From positions 49,242,094 through 49,306,093 of the forward strand of contig NC_079136.1 in assembly GCF_945859705.1 (NCBI RefSeq): a stretch of DNA of 64,000 nt, read 5' to 3'. This document shows, piece by piece, positions 22,979-34,700 of the stretch. The translations under genes were made by a program, and so were the position numbers. The notes under the pieces were generated by a model. That model had not been told where the DNA came from, did no database searches, and saw only the letters and a list, made by a program, of their open reading frames with translations. Within the stretch, counting starts at the first letter, position 1, and each line of letters opens with the position of its first letter. This stretch comes from Episyrphus balteatus (Eukaryota; Arthropoda; Insecta; Diptera; Syrphidae).

Positions 22979-24328
22979 TAGGGTGGGTCAACAAAATCGA
23001 AATTCTTTTTTTTGATTTGGTACTCCGAAAAATCGATTGCTAGACCCCTCTAGAATATACACACCAAATATGAGCTCTTTATATTAATGGGAAGGTCCTC
23101 CACTTTGCAATTTTCCATTTTTACATCAAGCTTCTACCTACTAAAAAAAAATAATTTTTTTATTAATTGACTTTTTAGCAAATTTCTTCTCATATTCTTG
23201 TAGGAAATTGAACGCTCTACAAAAAAGGCCTTGCACACTTTTTTCATTTATCTAACCGTTGAATAGATATTTGAGGTCCAAAAATCGAGAAAATCTTTAA
23301 AAATTCGTTTTTTTTTCTTAATTTTGTAACAAATTGAAAAATTATAATAATCAAACGCACAAGACATATTCTTGTTGGAAATTGATTGTTCCACAAAAAA
23401 GGTCTTAATAACTTTTTTCATTAATTTAACCATTTTAAAGATATTCGAGGTCAAAGTTAAAAAAAATTATAAAAACATTTTATATTTTAAAAAATTTTCC
23501 AGATTACTGAAAATTCATTATTTTCAATTTAGCAAGATATATTCTTGTAGGGGCTTAAACGTTCTACAAAAAATTCCTTGGCATCAAATTGATTGCTTTA
23601 ACCGTTTAGAAGATATTCGTATCCAAATCGCAATGCATACGGGTCATAAGAAAACTATTGAAATCAGTGAGCATTGGTTTGGATACGAATATCTTCTAAA
23701 CGGTTAAAGCAATCAATTTGATTACAAGGAATTTTTTGTAGAACGTTTAAGCCGCTACAAGAATATATCTTGTTAATTTGAAAATAATGAAGTTTCAGTG
23801 AATTGGAAGTTTTTTAAAAATATAAAATGTTTTTATAGTTTTTTTTTTAACTTTGACCTCGAATATCTCTAGAATGGTTAAATTAATGAAAAAAGTTATT
23901 AAGACCTTTTTTGTGGAACAATCAATTTCAAGCAAGAATATGTCTTGCGCGTTTGATTATTATAATTTTTCAATTTGTTACAAAATTAAGAAAAAAAAAA
24001 ACGAATTTTTAAAGATTTTCTCGATTTTTGGACCTCAAATATCTATTCAACGGTTAGATAAACGAAAAAAGTGTATAAGGCCTTTTTTGTAGAGCGTTCA
24101 ATTTCCTACAAGAATATGAAAAGAAATTTGCTAAAAAGTCAATTAATAAAAAAAATTATTTTTTTTTAGTAGAAGCTTGATGTAAAAATGGAAAATTGCA
24201 AACCGGAGGACCTTCCCATTAATATAAAGAGCTCATATTTGGTGTGTATATTATAGAGGGATCTAGCAATCGATTTTTCGGAGTACCAAATCAAAAAAAA
24301 AAAAAATCGATTTTTTTGACCCACCCTA
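22979..24328. mobile_element. Foldback element with 650-bp arms and 9-bp TSD (family C, FB/MULE-like)
   Basis: Ends are TAGGGTGGGTCA and its inverse. The flanking ATGATACAT is an exact 9-bp duplication (22970-22978 and 24329-24337). Arms 22979-23627 and 23678-24328 are about 95% identical by eye and enclose only 50 bp. Each arm contains three tandem units of about 173 bp that begin CATATTCTTGTAGG or close variants (23191, 23365, 23538 in the left arm). Long arms built of tandem repeats with 9-bp TSDs are known from Drosophila FB elements, which belong with MULE-type transposons. The frames inside are chance. Confidence 0.85.
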
Positions 24329-24421
24329 ATGATACATAGTCAAATCCCTCTTGGCCAACAGATTTTCAAATCTTTAACGAGTTCATAGCATTCCAAATAG
24401 CTAAAACCATTATAAATAAAA

Positions 24422-25254
24422 TGCACGACTGGGGTCGCACGAACTTGCTCTTAGAGTTAAAGTTGCTTAAATTTTTAAGACTTTTTATATAGAAATTTGG
24501 AAAAAAAAAAATAAAATTCGTTTTAAAAAAAAAAATAAAATAAAATCTGAAATTAAATTGCCCTCCAAAACAAGTATGCAGTTTTGATTGATATATTAAC
24601 ATGCATTTTTAGAAAAAAAATTTTCAAAATCGTTAGAGCCGTTTTTTAAAAAACTAATTTTTTATAAATAATTTTTTGGAAAAAAAGTTTAAAAATAAAA
24701 TTGGTATGCCATTTTGTAGAAATCACTAATCAACATCTAAAAACAAAATTTCAAAAAAATTAAATGTCCTGTTTTCGAAAATTTGATTTAAAAAAAAAAA
24801 AATTTTCAAAATTTTTTTAAAAATCCAAAAATTATTTTTTTCAAAATTTTATTTTTGGTTTATATTTAAATTATATAAATGCTTCTTCACAAAAAGTTTC
24901 GTTGAAATCGAATAAGCAGTTTTGGAGATAATCGGATTTGAAAAAAACGGTTCTATGGCAGGTACCGTTAATAATGATTTTCAAAAAAAATTTTTTCATT
25001 AGAAGATAGACCTTAACTTTAAACTAACACTTGAATTTTTTAAACAAAATCGTTAGAGCCGTTTTCGAGATATTTCAATTTTACTTAAATCGGTATATGA
25101 CAAGTACCGTTATTTTTGGTCCAAAAAAATTAATTCCAAAAACCCCTCTGGAGAGTCGCCAAATAACGCTGCATACCAGGTTTGACATCAATCGGTCCAT
25201 CCGTTTAGACTGTAGCTCCTTATACAGACAGACAGACAGACAGACTGACAGACT

Positions 25255-25285
<31 letters not shown>

Positions 25286-25410
25286 GGACTTCCGGGACCC
25301 ACTTTTTTGGCATTGTCTACCATCGTAATGTCATGGAAAAATGTTATCTCAACTTTTTTTTTTTGTACGAATGCATAACTTGATATATAGTACCTATATC
25401 GCAAGTAAAA
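24422..25410 (+). mobile_element. Family B element, full length
   Basis: It runs from TGCACGACTGGGGTCGCACG to CCTATATCGCAAGTAAAA, co-linear with 4974-5972. It includes GGTACCGTTA repeats, GACATCAATCGGTCCATCCG, a GACA tract (25224-25288) and GGGACCCACTTTTTTGGCA. Opposing frames of 115 and 121 codons across the GACA tract are repeat translations, not genes. Confidence 0.8.
25224..25288. repeat. (GACA)n microsatellite inside family B
   Basis: About fifteen GACA units with interruptions (ACTGACAG), longer than in the copy at 5807. Confidence 0.9.
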
Positions 25411-26646
25411 ACTCGTAAAAATAGGAATTTTGCCATATTTCGACAAATTTCAAAACGCATGTGCGACCGGAAGTCCTTACCCAATTTGAACAATTTTTTT
25501 TTCTACTTAATATTTAGCTAATATAAAGGTTGTCCATAGCTATTTTATAAAAAAAAAAGATGTTAGGGTGCAGTTTTGTGGCCATTTTTACCTTATCATC
25601 TACAAGTCTTTCATAAGATAAAATACCGAATATTTGACCTTTTTTGACTATTTTCTTAGCATAAATTCTAAATGAAGGTTAGTAATCAATGTCATTTTGC
25701 CATTGGCAGAGGATAACTTCTAGCGGGTCAACAAGTTTCATAGAAAGGATAAAGTTTAAAAGTGCGTCAAAATATATTTTGTAAAATAGTTAAAGTACGG
25801 ATTCTTGTTTTCGTTGAATTCTGTGAAGAGCTTTAAAATTAATTTGTTTGTAGTTCATGAAGTATCTGGATGGTTTGTATGTTTTCTTTTAATTCAACAA
25901 ACTACTTTCTGTGTACCCTTTACCTTTAAAAGTTATACTATTCATCATTCAATATATATCTTAAAACTAGAAGTTTTTTTTTTTCGTAGTCAGAAACTAT
26001 GTACCTAGTACATTTTCTATCTGGGAAAAAACATAGAATGAAGTTTTTTACAGACTTAAAGTTTTTATTTCAACTTAAAACTTTAGCTGACCTGATTATA
26101 TTCTTGTTGATGAATAGCTTAGAAAAGTTTTAAACAAGATTTTTCATAAAAAAAAAACACTTCAATAAAAAATATAAAAGAATACTTCCAGTGAATTTGC
26201 TTTTAATTAAAACATTCATGGAAAAGTATGTGAATCTTTATTTATATTTTTCTTGTCTGCATGCACCAATTGGATCGCACGCAGTTGCTTCAAATGTTGA
26301 ATTTATAGGACGAATTTTGTATTTTTAAATATTATTTAATATTAAATAGGTATTTTTTACTTAAATACTATGAAGTTATAAGAAGAAGGGTTTATTTGAA
26401 GTACAAATTGCAATTTGTTTGGCTCTGTGGGGCATCACAAAAAAAAAAAAAAGTTGTGTTTAAACACGATCACTATAACAGATATATCACTGAAAACCCA
26501 TCACATACGATGGTTATGGTACAATGATTTAATTTTTTGAATATTTTATTAATCATGCGAAGCAAAAGGCAAAATATATTTTAAAATAATCTAAACGTTA
26601 AAAAATGGTAAAAAGGTGTTTAAAGAAGAGTGCTAAGTGCACAAAC
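25411..26646. other. AT-rich stretch; family B tip at about 26270
   Basis: Mostly unique. GGATCGCACGCAGTTGCTTC at 26273-26292 resembles the 5' tip of family B only. No gene is recognised. Confidence 0.5.
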
Positions 26647-27343
26647 CAGTGTTGCTAGAATATTTCAAAGGCAAGAAGTCGATTTTGAAAAATCTTGAAG
26701 CCAAAAATAGCCGATTTCAAAAATGGTATCCCTCTAAAAAAAAAAAAAAAAAAAAATGCAAGCAAGATTTGCTTTCCAGACTTCAAGACTTCAAGTGTAA
26801 TTATTTGTTTTTCATTCTGTCTTTACATTTTAGTTTTCATGCTTACTGACGGGAGCTAAATTCAATTTATAATAAATAAAAATAAAAAATGTAGCAAATT
26901 GGTTGTTTCTGATCACATCTCTGGTGGATTTTTGTTGTTAAATGGCTTATTTTAAAGGAGGCTTTAGTAGCGAAGTTTAAAACTAAAAGAGCCAAATTCC
27001 GATAAATTGGAAATCAAAATTTTAAGGAGCGAGATACTTATATCGACGGTTAAACTTCATAACTTCGTAAGTCAAAAAATTCGAAAAAATATTATTAATG
27101 CAAACAATTCAGAAAATTCAGAGCTATCTTTTGGTATATTCAGTTCAACAATGTTGTTTTGAACATTTTTCAGAAATGACGAAATTCAAAAGCTTGTATT
27201 GATAGATCCCATACAAAAACAAGAAACACAACATATTGTTTTTTGATTTTTGAAAAACTTGCAAAAACGACTTACGAGGTTATGAAGTTTAACCGTCGAT
27301 ATGTTCAAGGAGGCTGTTTGGCGATAAATGTCTGGTAACACTG
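26647..27343. mobile_element. hAT-like non-autonomous element
   Basis: The TIR CAGTGTTGCTAGA at 26647 pairs with TCTGGTAACACTG ending at 27343. The flanks GCACAAAC and ATACAAAC agree at 6 of 8 positions, fitting an aged 8-bp duplication as in hAT elements. The interior holds a younger TA-type MITE (27043-27299). Confidence 0.55.
27043..27299. mobile_element. TA-target MITE with 30+ bp TIR, nested
   Basis: TCGACGGTTAAACTTCATAA (27043 on) continues to CGTAAGTC and has an inverted partner at 27270-27299 with one mismatch over about 32 bp. TA flanks both ends. A Tc1/mariner-type target site is inferred. It is inserted in the hAT-like element at 26647. Confidence 0.75.
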
Positions 27344-27421
27344 ATACAAACTGCAAAGTAAAAGTATTAAAAAGTATCGGTTAACAAAATGTTATAGTTA
27401 TTGGTAGGCAAAAAAAATATA

Positions 27422-27639
27422 CACTGAGGGAAAAGCCACCATAAAACAACGTAAAATCAATGAAAACCACATTGATTTAACTATTATTCGGAATGATTTT
27501 GCGTTGAAGATGAGCATTTTAAAATCAAAGTGGAAAAAGGTTAATTTTTGATGGTTTCGTGTCTTAAAGTCACATAAATCAAAGTAGTTCATCTTCGAAA
27601 CAAAGACGTTTTAACTTCAATTTATTTTTTCCCTCAGTG
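27422..27639. mobile_element. TA-target MITE, CACTGAGGG ends
   Basis: CACTGAGGGAAAA and its inverse TTTTTCCCTCAGTG are flanked by TA. It is 218 bp with no coding, and is Tc1/mariner-like by target site. Confidence 0.75.
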
Positions 27640-27970
27640 TATTTATGTTGTTTTTAAAAAATATAAATCAGAAGTCGATAAATGGAATTTGATTGAAAAA
27701 AAAAAAAAACAATTTATAGTGTTATGTACCTAGGTTATGACATATCATAAATTTCTTTTTACAATATTCTGAGAAAAAAAAAATAAATTGAAAAAAGTTG
27801 TTGCTTACTATACCCAAAAAAGCTACGATGAGAATAACCCACTTCTCATCACTTCACTATTCTCTTGACAAAATATTTTGATTGTTTTGTTCTATTTCCA
27901 AACAATCATAACGTTTTTTTTTTTTTTCAAACCCTTTTTTTTTTAATTAGTAGGTACATTAGTACCTATA

Positions 27971-28228
27971 CTGCCCATAATTTCGTAAAGGCCCTATCTA
28001 CAAAATTTTCGATTTTGATTTTTTTTGCATATTTGGAGTTAGGGCATTGTCTCTGATTTATCCTCATTTATTTTTTTAGCCTAGGTCTTCAAATACGTCA
28101 GAAAATTGAAAATGAACTTTTGATTTTTTTCATTTTTATATGAAATTTGCGATATTACATTTACTATTTCACTCTATAACTCAGAACTAAGAAAAGTGTA
28201 GTTAGGGCCTTTACGAGATTATGGGCAG
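27971..28228. mobile_element. TA-target MITE, CTGCCCATAAT ends
   Basis: CTGCCCATAATTTCGTAAAG plus GCCCTA at the left is matched at the right, inverted, with a single mismatch over 26 bp. TA flanks both ends (27969-27970, 28229-28230). It is 258 bp. The near-identical TIRs suggest recent activity. Confidence 0.85.
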
Positions 28229-28761
28229 TATAGTCTATTTAATAGACCCGGAGCTCCAGAGCAAAAGTAGAACAAATTCGTTCAAAAGTTTTTATTGTTA
28301 AATATGATTCCCTTGCATCAAAGTATACTCCAACCGAATAGGATACTAAATCCATTGGTGCATTTCTGAGAAAACGGCAACACTGGTCGGTTTACAGTTT
28401 TTTTTTAAATCTAAAACGAAAACTAAGCCTAACTTTAAAATTCATTGCAAGTTAAATTTTTTATCAAGTTACGGTAGTTAAACATTTTTAAAAATTAGTT
28501 TTGATTATGACTAAAATTCTAACCTTAAACCATTGAACTAAAAATGTTAAAAAAATTGAGGATTTTATTTTGCTTTTACTAAATCAAGGGGCATTTGTGG
28601 TATGAACTCGGTACGTCCAAACTTTGTATTAATAAAATAAATTTAGGGAAAATTCTTTTTTTTTGTCAAGAAACGACAGAAATGTACCTTTTCAAAAATT
28701 GGCAATTTTTCTTTATTTTGGACTTTTTTAGTTGAAAGCAGGTTTTTTTAAAATTTGATAA
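28229..28761. other. Unique AT-rich spacer
   Basis: A GGCAACACTGG motif at 28376 recalls hAT-type tips but no partner was found. No gene. Confidence 0.5.
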
Positions 28762-29140
28762 AAAAAAGAAGTTGTCTGTAAAGCCGGATTGCGGACGATG
28801 ATTTTACGTGATAACGTCGTTAGAAAACAGATTGTGTTCTTTTGTTTAAAATGAGTCAATTGAAGCGTTTATTTATTTCAAACAATCATAATTTACAAGA
28901 AAAAGCTAAAAAAAAATACCTTTTTTATTTTCTCATTATATTCATTTTTTTATTTTAAAAGCTTACAGCAATTTAAAAGCCAAGTATTTCTTCTTAAGAA
29001 TAAAACCATTTTTAAATTTTTATGTGCAAAAAGTATAAAAATAATTTATTGAAAACAATCATTTTCATCAAAAAAAGCAAAAAAAAACATGAATTTTTAT
29101 CTTCTCACGTCATTAATTCCATTTTTTCCCTAACAACCTA

Positions 29141-30156
29141 GGGTAAAGTCGGGTGATATGGCACCATGGGTGATATGGCGCCCTTTCAATATCTCCTACT
29201 TAATGACTTCTTTTCAAAGCAAAAAGAGCAAAATAGAATTCAGTCTGACGTAAGCTTTCAGTGGATGCATGCGGACCGGCAGTAACCATTGCCACTTAAA
29301 TTTAAAAAATGGACAAACAAAAAAGTGAGTTCAATTTGAGCGAAAAGTTTTTTTGTGTAAAATTGTTGTACGTGTGGTTCCAAAAGTATTTGACGCCGAG
29401 GGTTCATTTTAACACAAAAAGAACGGTAACGGTTGTATTTTTATGTTTCCTCATTGCAATAACTAAGCAAACGTGATTATTCGTGTCATTTGAAGAAAAC
29501 AGAAGTGTAGTCAAATGGGGGATATGGCACCCAAAAACCTCGGGATATATGGCACCGGTGCCATTTCCCCCGCATCTACTTTTCAACCTATTTATTTTTG
29601 AACTGACAATATTATTTACAAAAAACTTCAGCAAACCAGGCCAAGTGGGCTAAAACCCAGCTCACAGCAGGCGTTGGAGCTGCTGAATTACAAAAAAAGC
29701 AGGACCTAAGTATTTGCGATTCCCTTCACACTTCACTACATTAAAAGGCTTCTTTAATGACCAGAACCTATAAGTTTGCCAAATAGCTTTCAGATTGGCT
29801 GAAAAGTGCGGAATAAGGCAGTAATCATAATGTCACTTTTGGTCTCATGATTCGAGTACGTCTTTCGACAACATATGCAACAAGTGTCACAAAAAAATAT
29901 CAAGAAGACATAGGGTGCCATATCACCCTCGATTAGGTGCCATATCACCCTCCATTTTTTCAATCATGTTTTTTTTAATGTTTTTTATTTTTGCAAAAAA
30001 TAACAAGAAATTATCTTTCAATTAAACTTATGTAACTATTTTGTATTTAAGAAATAGTTTTAAAATAAATCTGCTTTTGTTTGAAATAGAAATCTTCTTT
30101 ATTTCTCAAGTAATAACGAAAAACGAAAATGGGTGCCATATCCCCCGACTTTACCC
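29141..30156. mobile_element. pogo/Tigger-like non-autonomous element, nested in family A
   Basis: GGGTAAAGTCGGGTGATATG at the left is the inverse of CATATCCCCCGACTTTACCC at the right (one mismatch). TA lies on both sides (29139-29140, 30157-30158). Extra inverted and direct copies of GGTGCCATATCACCC/GATATGGCACC occur subterminally (29150-29180, 29518-29565, 29910-29950, 30131-30145). A decayed transposase-like segment (29747-29821) supports the pogo group, which also uses TA. Confidence 0.75.
29747..29821 (+). pseudogene. Decayed pogo/Tigger-type transposase fragment
   Basis: One frame reads GFFNDQNL, a stop, then VCQIAFRLAEKCGIRQ. This resembles the stretch between the DNA-binding domain and catalytic core in pogo/jerky-like transposases, where a tract of the type 'rxLAxxLAexngI' is usual. 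Stops and frame changes lie on both sides, so it is not functional. The match is by eye over about 20 residues and could be chance, but the TA target site and TIR agree. Confidence 0.35.
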
Positions 30157-31534
30157 TATACCATCTTAAAACTTTATGTCTTAGCTCAATATATATATAT
30201 CGATCAGGTCTATGAGACATCTACAAAAAGAGCTAGAATTTTTTTAACTCGATCAAATTTCATTAAAAAAAGTAAAAAAAAACATTTATTTTTATGTTCT
30301 CAGGCTATGGAATCAATTTTTTTGTTTGACAACTTATAAAAAATATATGCAATGTGAAAGCTTATTATTTCACCTTTCATATGACGTATCAATCTCATTT
30401 CAAAGATGCCTACAAGAGAAGTTAGAATTTTTTAAAGTCAACCATGTCGAATTTCCAGAGTGAGATTACGGTACTTCCCACACTGGTGGCTGTTCATGAT
30501 CAACAGATCTCCACTGGGGTTTTGAAGTTTTTCGCAAGTTTCTTGATTTAACATTGTGTAGGTTGTAGTAAGTCTATCGTTATGTGTGATATACCAAATG
30601 AAAGGTAATTGTATTAGGAGTTAATAAAATTTCTATCTGCTCTTGGTCAAAAGTTATAACCTGTCAAAAATTGTGTTTACGAAAATGATTGAAACTTCGC
30701 ACACATATAGTCGTAGTGATGGTCTATCATTACTCCATATACTTTATTCCTGTTCCTATTAAAGAAAAAAAGATAAAAATAAAAAACGATGCAAATCTGT
30801 TAAAAACGGTCAAAAAACGTGTTTTTTTAAAACTTGTTTCTTCCGTTATTCAGTCAAAACTCACTAAACGATTCCAAGTTTTTGCACATGTATGCATAAG
30901 GCCATGTCTTATAAGTTTGAGATTTTTTGAACTCTCCAAAAAAAAGCTAAAAATGACCCAAAAATACCCCTAAAAAACAAGGTGTTTTTCAAAAATTCAT
31001 ATTTCGAAACGCAGAGTGTTGGAAAAAAATCCGTATCAGACGCCTAATTTTTTTTCTTTCATCTTTTAAGTGTCATCTTTAGAATTGTCAAAAAAAATTT
31101 CCTTTACCCAAAATCATCATTTTGTCATAGCCCCAACACGTGTACAACGTTCAAACAAAACGTTATAGCTTGGTTTCAAAATTTTTTAGAATTTTTTCTG
31201 AAATGCAGTTATTCTTAAATTAATCTCATCTATCTATAGCAATTCTCTACGACTTCGCGTTTAGATTTTAGTAAAAATTTCATCTTTCCGTTTTACCCCT
31301 GTTTACCCTATTAAATGACGGTATTTTTAAAAATCCTTCCTTTGGATTAAGATTTAGGTTATTATCTTTCAAATAAGCTATAGAAGATTTTTGTATCTCT
31401 AATAGTTTATTTTTAATTTTGAATTGAAATTTTTTGCCGCACTGCGAAAGTGCGAAAGTGGAACGCTAGAAAATGGCGTCACTTTTTTGTGGTGGCTGCC
31501 ATGGTTCATCGATTTATAAGACGTTATCACGTCA

Positions 31535-33299
31535 AAAGTTTTAATTTTACCTCAAGGCTCCGTCAAAATTTCAACAGTTTATTACTCTAAAGACTGTAGG
31601 AAGTGTTCTTAGCTTATTGTTATTTACTACATAGATCTATGAGGTATTTGGTTTCATGTACCTACTTTTCAGCTTTCTGATAGTGTTTGGGGACTGATTT
31701 TGTTGCTCTCACCTTCATCCAAGTATGTTTTGGGATATACTCTTCTTCAGTAAAAAAAAGCCAACTAGCTAGTCGTTAAAGAGTGTTAAATTTGGTCACT
31801 TGAAGATATAGTTGAACTTATTTCACTGGAGGCAAAAAAGGGAATGGGATGAAAAAATGATTAAAGACTTTTGTGTACAAAATATACAACTTCTATTTTG
31901 ATTATTTACTTAATGTTCGGTTAGGTTAAGGTGGCTTCCTGCAGTAGAGCTGTTACACTTAGACAATGATTGGTTTGTTGTGATAGCATAATGAATCTTT
32001 AGGACTTTCTTTCTAGTCCTTGAACCATTTGGAGCTCCTAATGAAAGTGAGCGATATTCCCTATGCCTATATTAATACATATCATTGTAGTGAAATTCTC
32101 TCAAATTGAATACAATATTATTCTAGTGAAGCTCAAAATTATTAATAAATAGATAGTTAAAATATTTTTTTTTTTAACTGTGAAAAGGAAACATTTCTCT
32201 GAAATCGTTATGATTAATGCCTTAAAAAATCAATTCTAACCTACTTTATGAAATTTAATTTTATTCATGTATTTTTCATAAACCCAATTTGATAGTTTTT
32301 CATTGTTGGATGACAAGTTTTCGTTGAAATATTTCTTCACCATTAATCTATCTTAACACCTATCAAATACAAAAAAACCTTCTTTACCATAAACCAAAAC
32401 TAAACAAACACACATACAAAAATACTATTAAATATGTTTGTATAAGATATTCAAATAAATTATTCTTCTACCCAAAAAATCACCTACTTAAAATGGATAA
32501 GTGTGAAATATATATTCAAATATTGTTTTCACATTATATTGTGTATGTGATAACAAGATACCTTACTCTCTATATATTATATACCTGCGTGTTATAGTTA
32601 AGTTATATACATATCTCATGATAGGTATATCAAAACACTTATGATGAATACTTAAATCATTTGATTGATGATCCTTAGAAGGCATAACAAACAAAACAAA
32701 AAAAAAAACTCTTATACCTCATAAAAAAGGAATATTTTAAGTCGTTAAAATGATTTATCTATTTTATATCGACTTTTAATAAAAAAAAAAAAAAAATTAC
32801 AATTTTATTTTTAATTGACCATAATATCTCTTTTCATATCCTAAACTTTCGTCATTTGTGTCAATTACTAGTATCCTGCAATTCAAATATAAATTTTCAT
32901 TTAAAAATTATCCTTTTTCCTCGTATATCTATCAGATTGATGATGAAGTCAAACTACGACAAAAGTCCAGTCAACAACCTATCCCTTTTCTATACCCCCC
33001 CCCCCCCCCTTTCTGAATATATCTGGACCACCATTACCAACAACGGACAGACGATATACCATTGCAGGCAAATTGATAATGATGGATTTCCGTACTTTTG
33101 CAATTCGTTCTTCTTATAATAATATAGAACCACACTCTATGGGCAAAAATTGGGAAATGGAATATATCCTTTTAGTTAGATGAAGTCCACAAAATGTTAA
33201 GTTTGAGGGTAAATAATAAAAAAAAAAAAATAAAAGAATTAAATTATGTAAAATCTGTCACAACTAAATAGAAGGGGAGGGGGGTAAAAGGATGCTAAA
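31535..33299. other. Unique AT-rich DNA
   Basis: No repeat family or gene is recognised. It contains a poly-C run (32995-33009) and A-tracts. The 87-codon plus frame at 32856-33119 spans the poly-C run and is not convincing. Confidence 0.5.
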
Positions 33300-34700
33300 A
33301 GGGTGATATCTTAACTCTGTCCAACAAAAGAGAAAACCAACTCTTTCAATTTTTTTTTTTTTTTTTGTAAACATAAATCAGTTAACTCTCTCTCAACCGA
33401 CCAACAACATGACATCAACGACGCATGCCATGCGCACTCTTCATACCGTTATATTGTCAAAAAAATATCAGTACATAACCTTCTTCACAAAAATTCCATC
33501 ACATAAAGACTCTCTTTCACATTCTCTCTCTCTCTCTCTCTCATTCCGAAAAAGAATAGGGGCAAAATTAGAATTCATCCAAAAATAATAAAATAGGGGC
33601 ACCCCAAAAAATAGGGGAGAAAAGCTTCAGAAATTTTCTCTCGGATTGTGTTATCATAGAGATGAACTAACAAACCAACTATACACTCACTCAGGAGTAC
33701 CAACAATAAAAACAATATACAAAAAACAAAAAAAAAATATTTGTATAAAACAACAAAAAACCCTACAAATCAACCCTCCGTTAGCACTGCCAGCCAAGAC
33801 CAAACCAAACCAATTCAAACCATATCGCTCCAACTTATAGGGGTTGCATGTGATTTTGCCAATGTGATTTTAGTATAGGAGCAGTAGTGCCCTGTAAAAG
33901 AGTGAATAACCAGTGATCCTTCAATTTTTCTTCGGTTGGTAGTGCGCTTAGCTCTGCTGCTACTACTACTATTTTTTCTTTCCTCTAACACATCTACTAT
34001 TCAGTATAAAAAAAAAAATAAAATAAAAAAAAAAAATATATTCTTTTTTTTTTATTTGGTTCCACATACTACATCCAGACTATACATCCAGAATATATTA
34101 ACTTGGTTAGTTCTTTTTTCCCTTTCTAACTTTGTTGTTGTTTTTTTTTTTTTTATATAGAGATTTGCTTTTTTTTTGTTGTTGTTTTGTTGGTTGTTGT
34201 TGTTGCTATAAATGTTATAAATGTTGTTGTTGTTTTGTCTCTGTGTGTTGTTTTTTTGTTGTATTTATGAACTTCACATGAAACATAAAAAAAAAATCAA
34301 ATCAAACCTCAAGGAACTCTCGCTCACTAGTGATTCCTCGGAAACCGCTAACTAAACAAGAATAAATTTTTTTACCCAAACTTACAAACTTTTCATTCAA
34401 CCAACGGCAAAACGAAAACCATAGTATACAACTACTACACCACAAATTGAATTGAACAGGAAGTAATAAACAGTTAGCTATTTATTATACTCTCGAACTA
34501 TATACAAAAAGACTTCCCTGCGTATGTATTAAATTTTAAAACCTTTAAGCCTTTTGTACATAAATATAAGTCCTTTTTTTTTTAATTTTTATTTTATATA
34601 TACTCAACTATTGCGTGTACTAGTATAGTGAGTGCAATATGAAGTGTTATCAATGTCCTGTTGTGTAAGTGCGTGGATAATTGTCCACTATTGCGATATT
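33300..34700 (+). promoter_or_regulatory. Promoter-like or leader-exon-like region with CT repeats
   Basis: Compared with its flanks this block is C/T-rich and complex. It has CTCTCTCTCTCTCTCTC at 33523-33542 (potential GAGA-factor type sites), CAACCGACCAACAACATGAC, several CAACAA/GTTGTTG tracts and no TE ends. TGTGTAAGTGCG at about 34663 offers a GTAAGT donor. This resembles an alternative first exon and promoter like that at 15.1-16.5 kb. The strand is inferred from the donor only. Confidence 0.25.

Larger units (their letters stand above)
28762..31534 (+). mobile_element. Family A element carrying a pogo-like insertion
   Basis: The 5' end is AAAAAAGAAGTTGTCTGTAA, with ACGTGATAACGTC at 28808; the 3' end is GACGTTATCACGTCA at 31520-31534. 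It is co-linear with 11811-13648 apart from the 1-kb insertion at 29141-30156 and small deletions at about 30630 and 30660. It keeps the internal hairpin GCACTGCGAAAGTGC (about 31438). Confidence 0.8.

Noticed and set aside
23372..23707. 111-codon plus frame in the foldback element
   Set aside because: It crosses tandem units of a foldback arm, and a mirror frame exists in the other arm. The composition is A/T-driven.
25081..25446. 121-codon minus frame and 115-codon plus frame over the same bases
   Set aside because: Both run through the GACA microsatellite of family B; the Cys-Leu-Ser-Val and Arg-Gln-Thr-Asp repeats are translated simple sequence.
32856..33119. 87-codon frame with a proline run
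   Set aside because: The prolines come from a poly-C run (32995-33009); no other coding sign.
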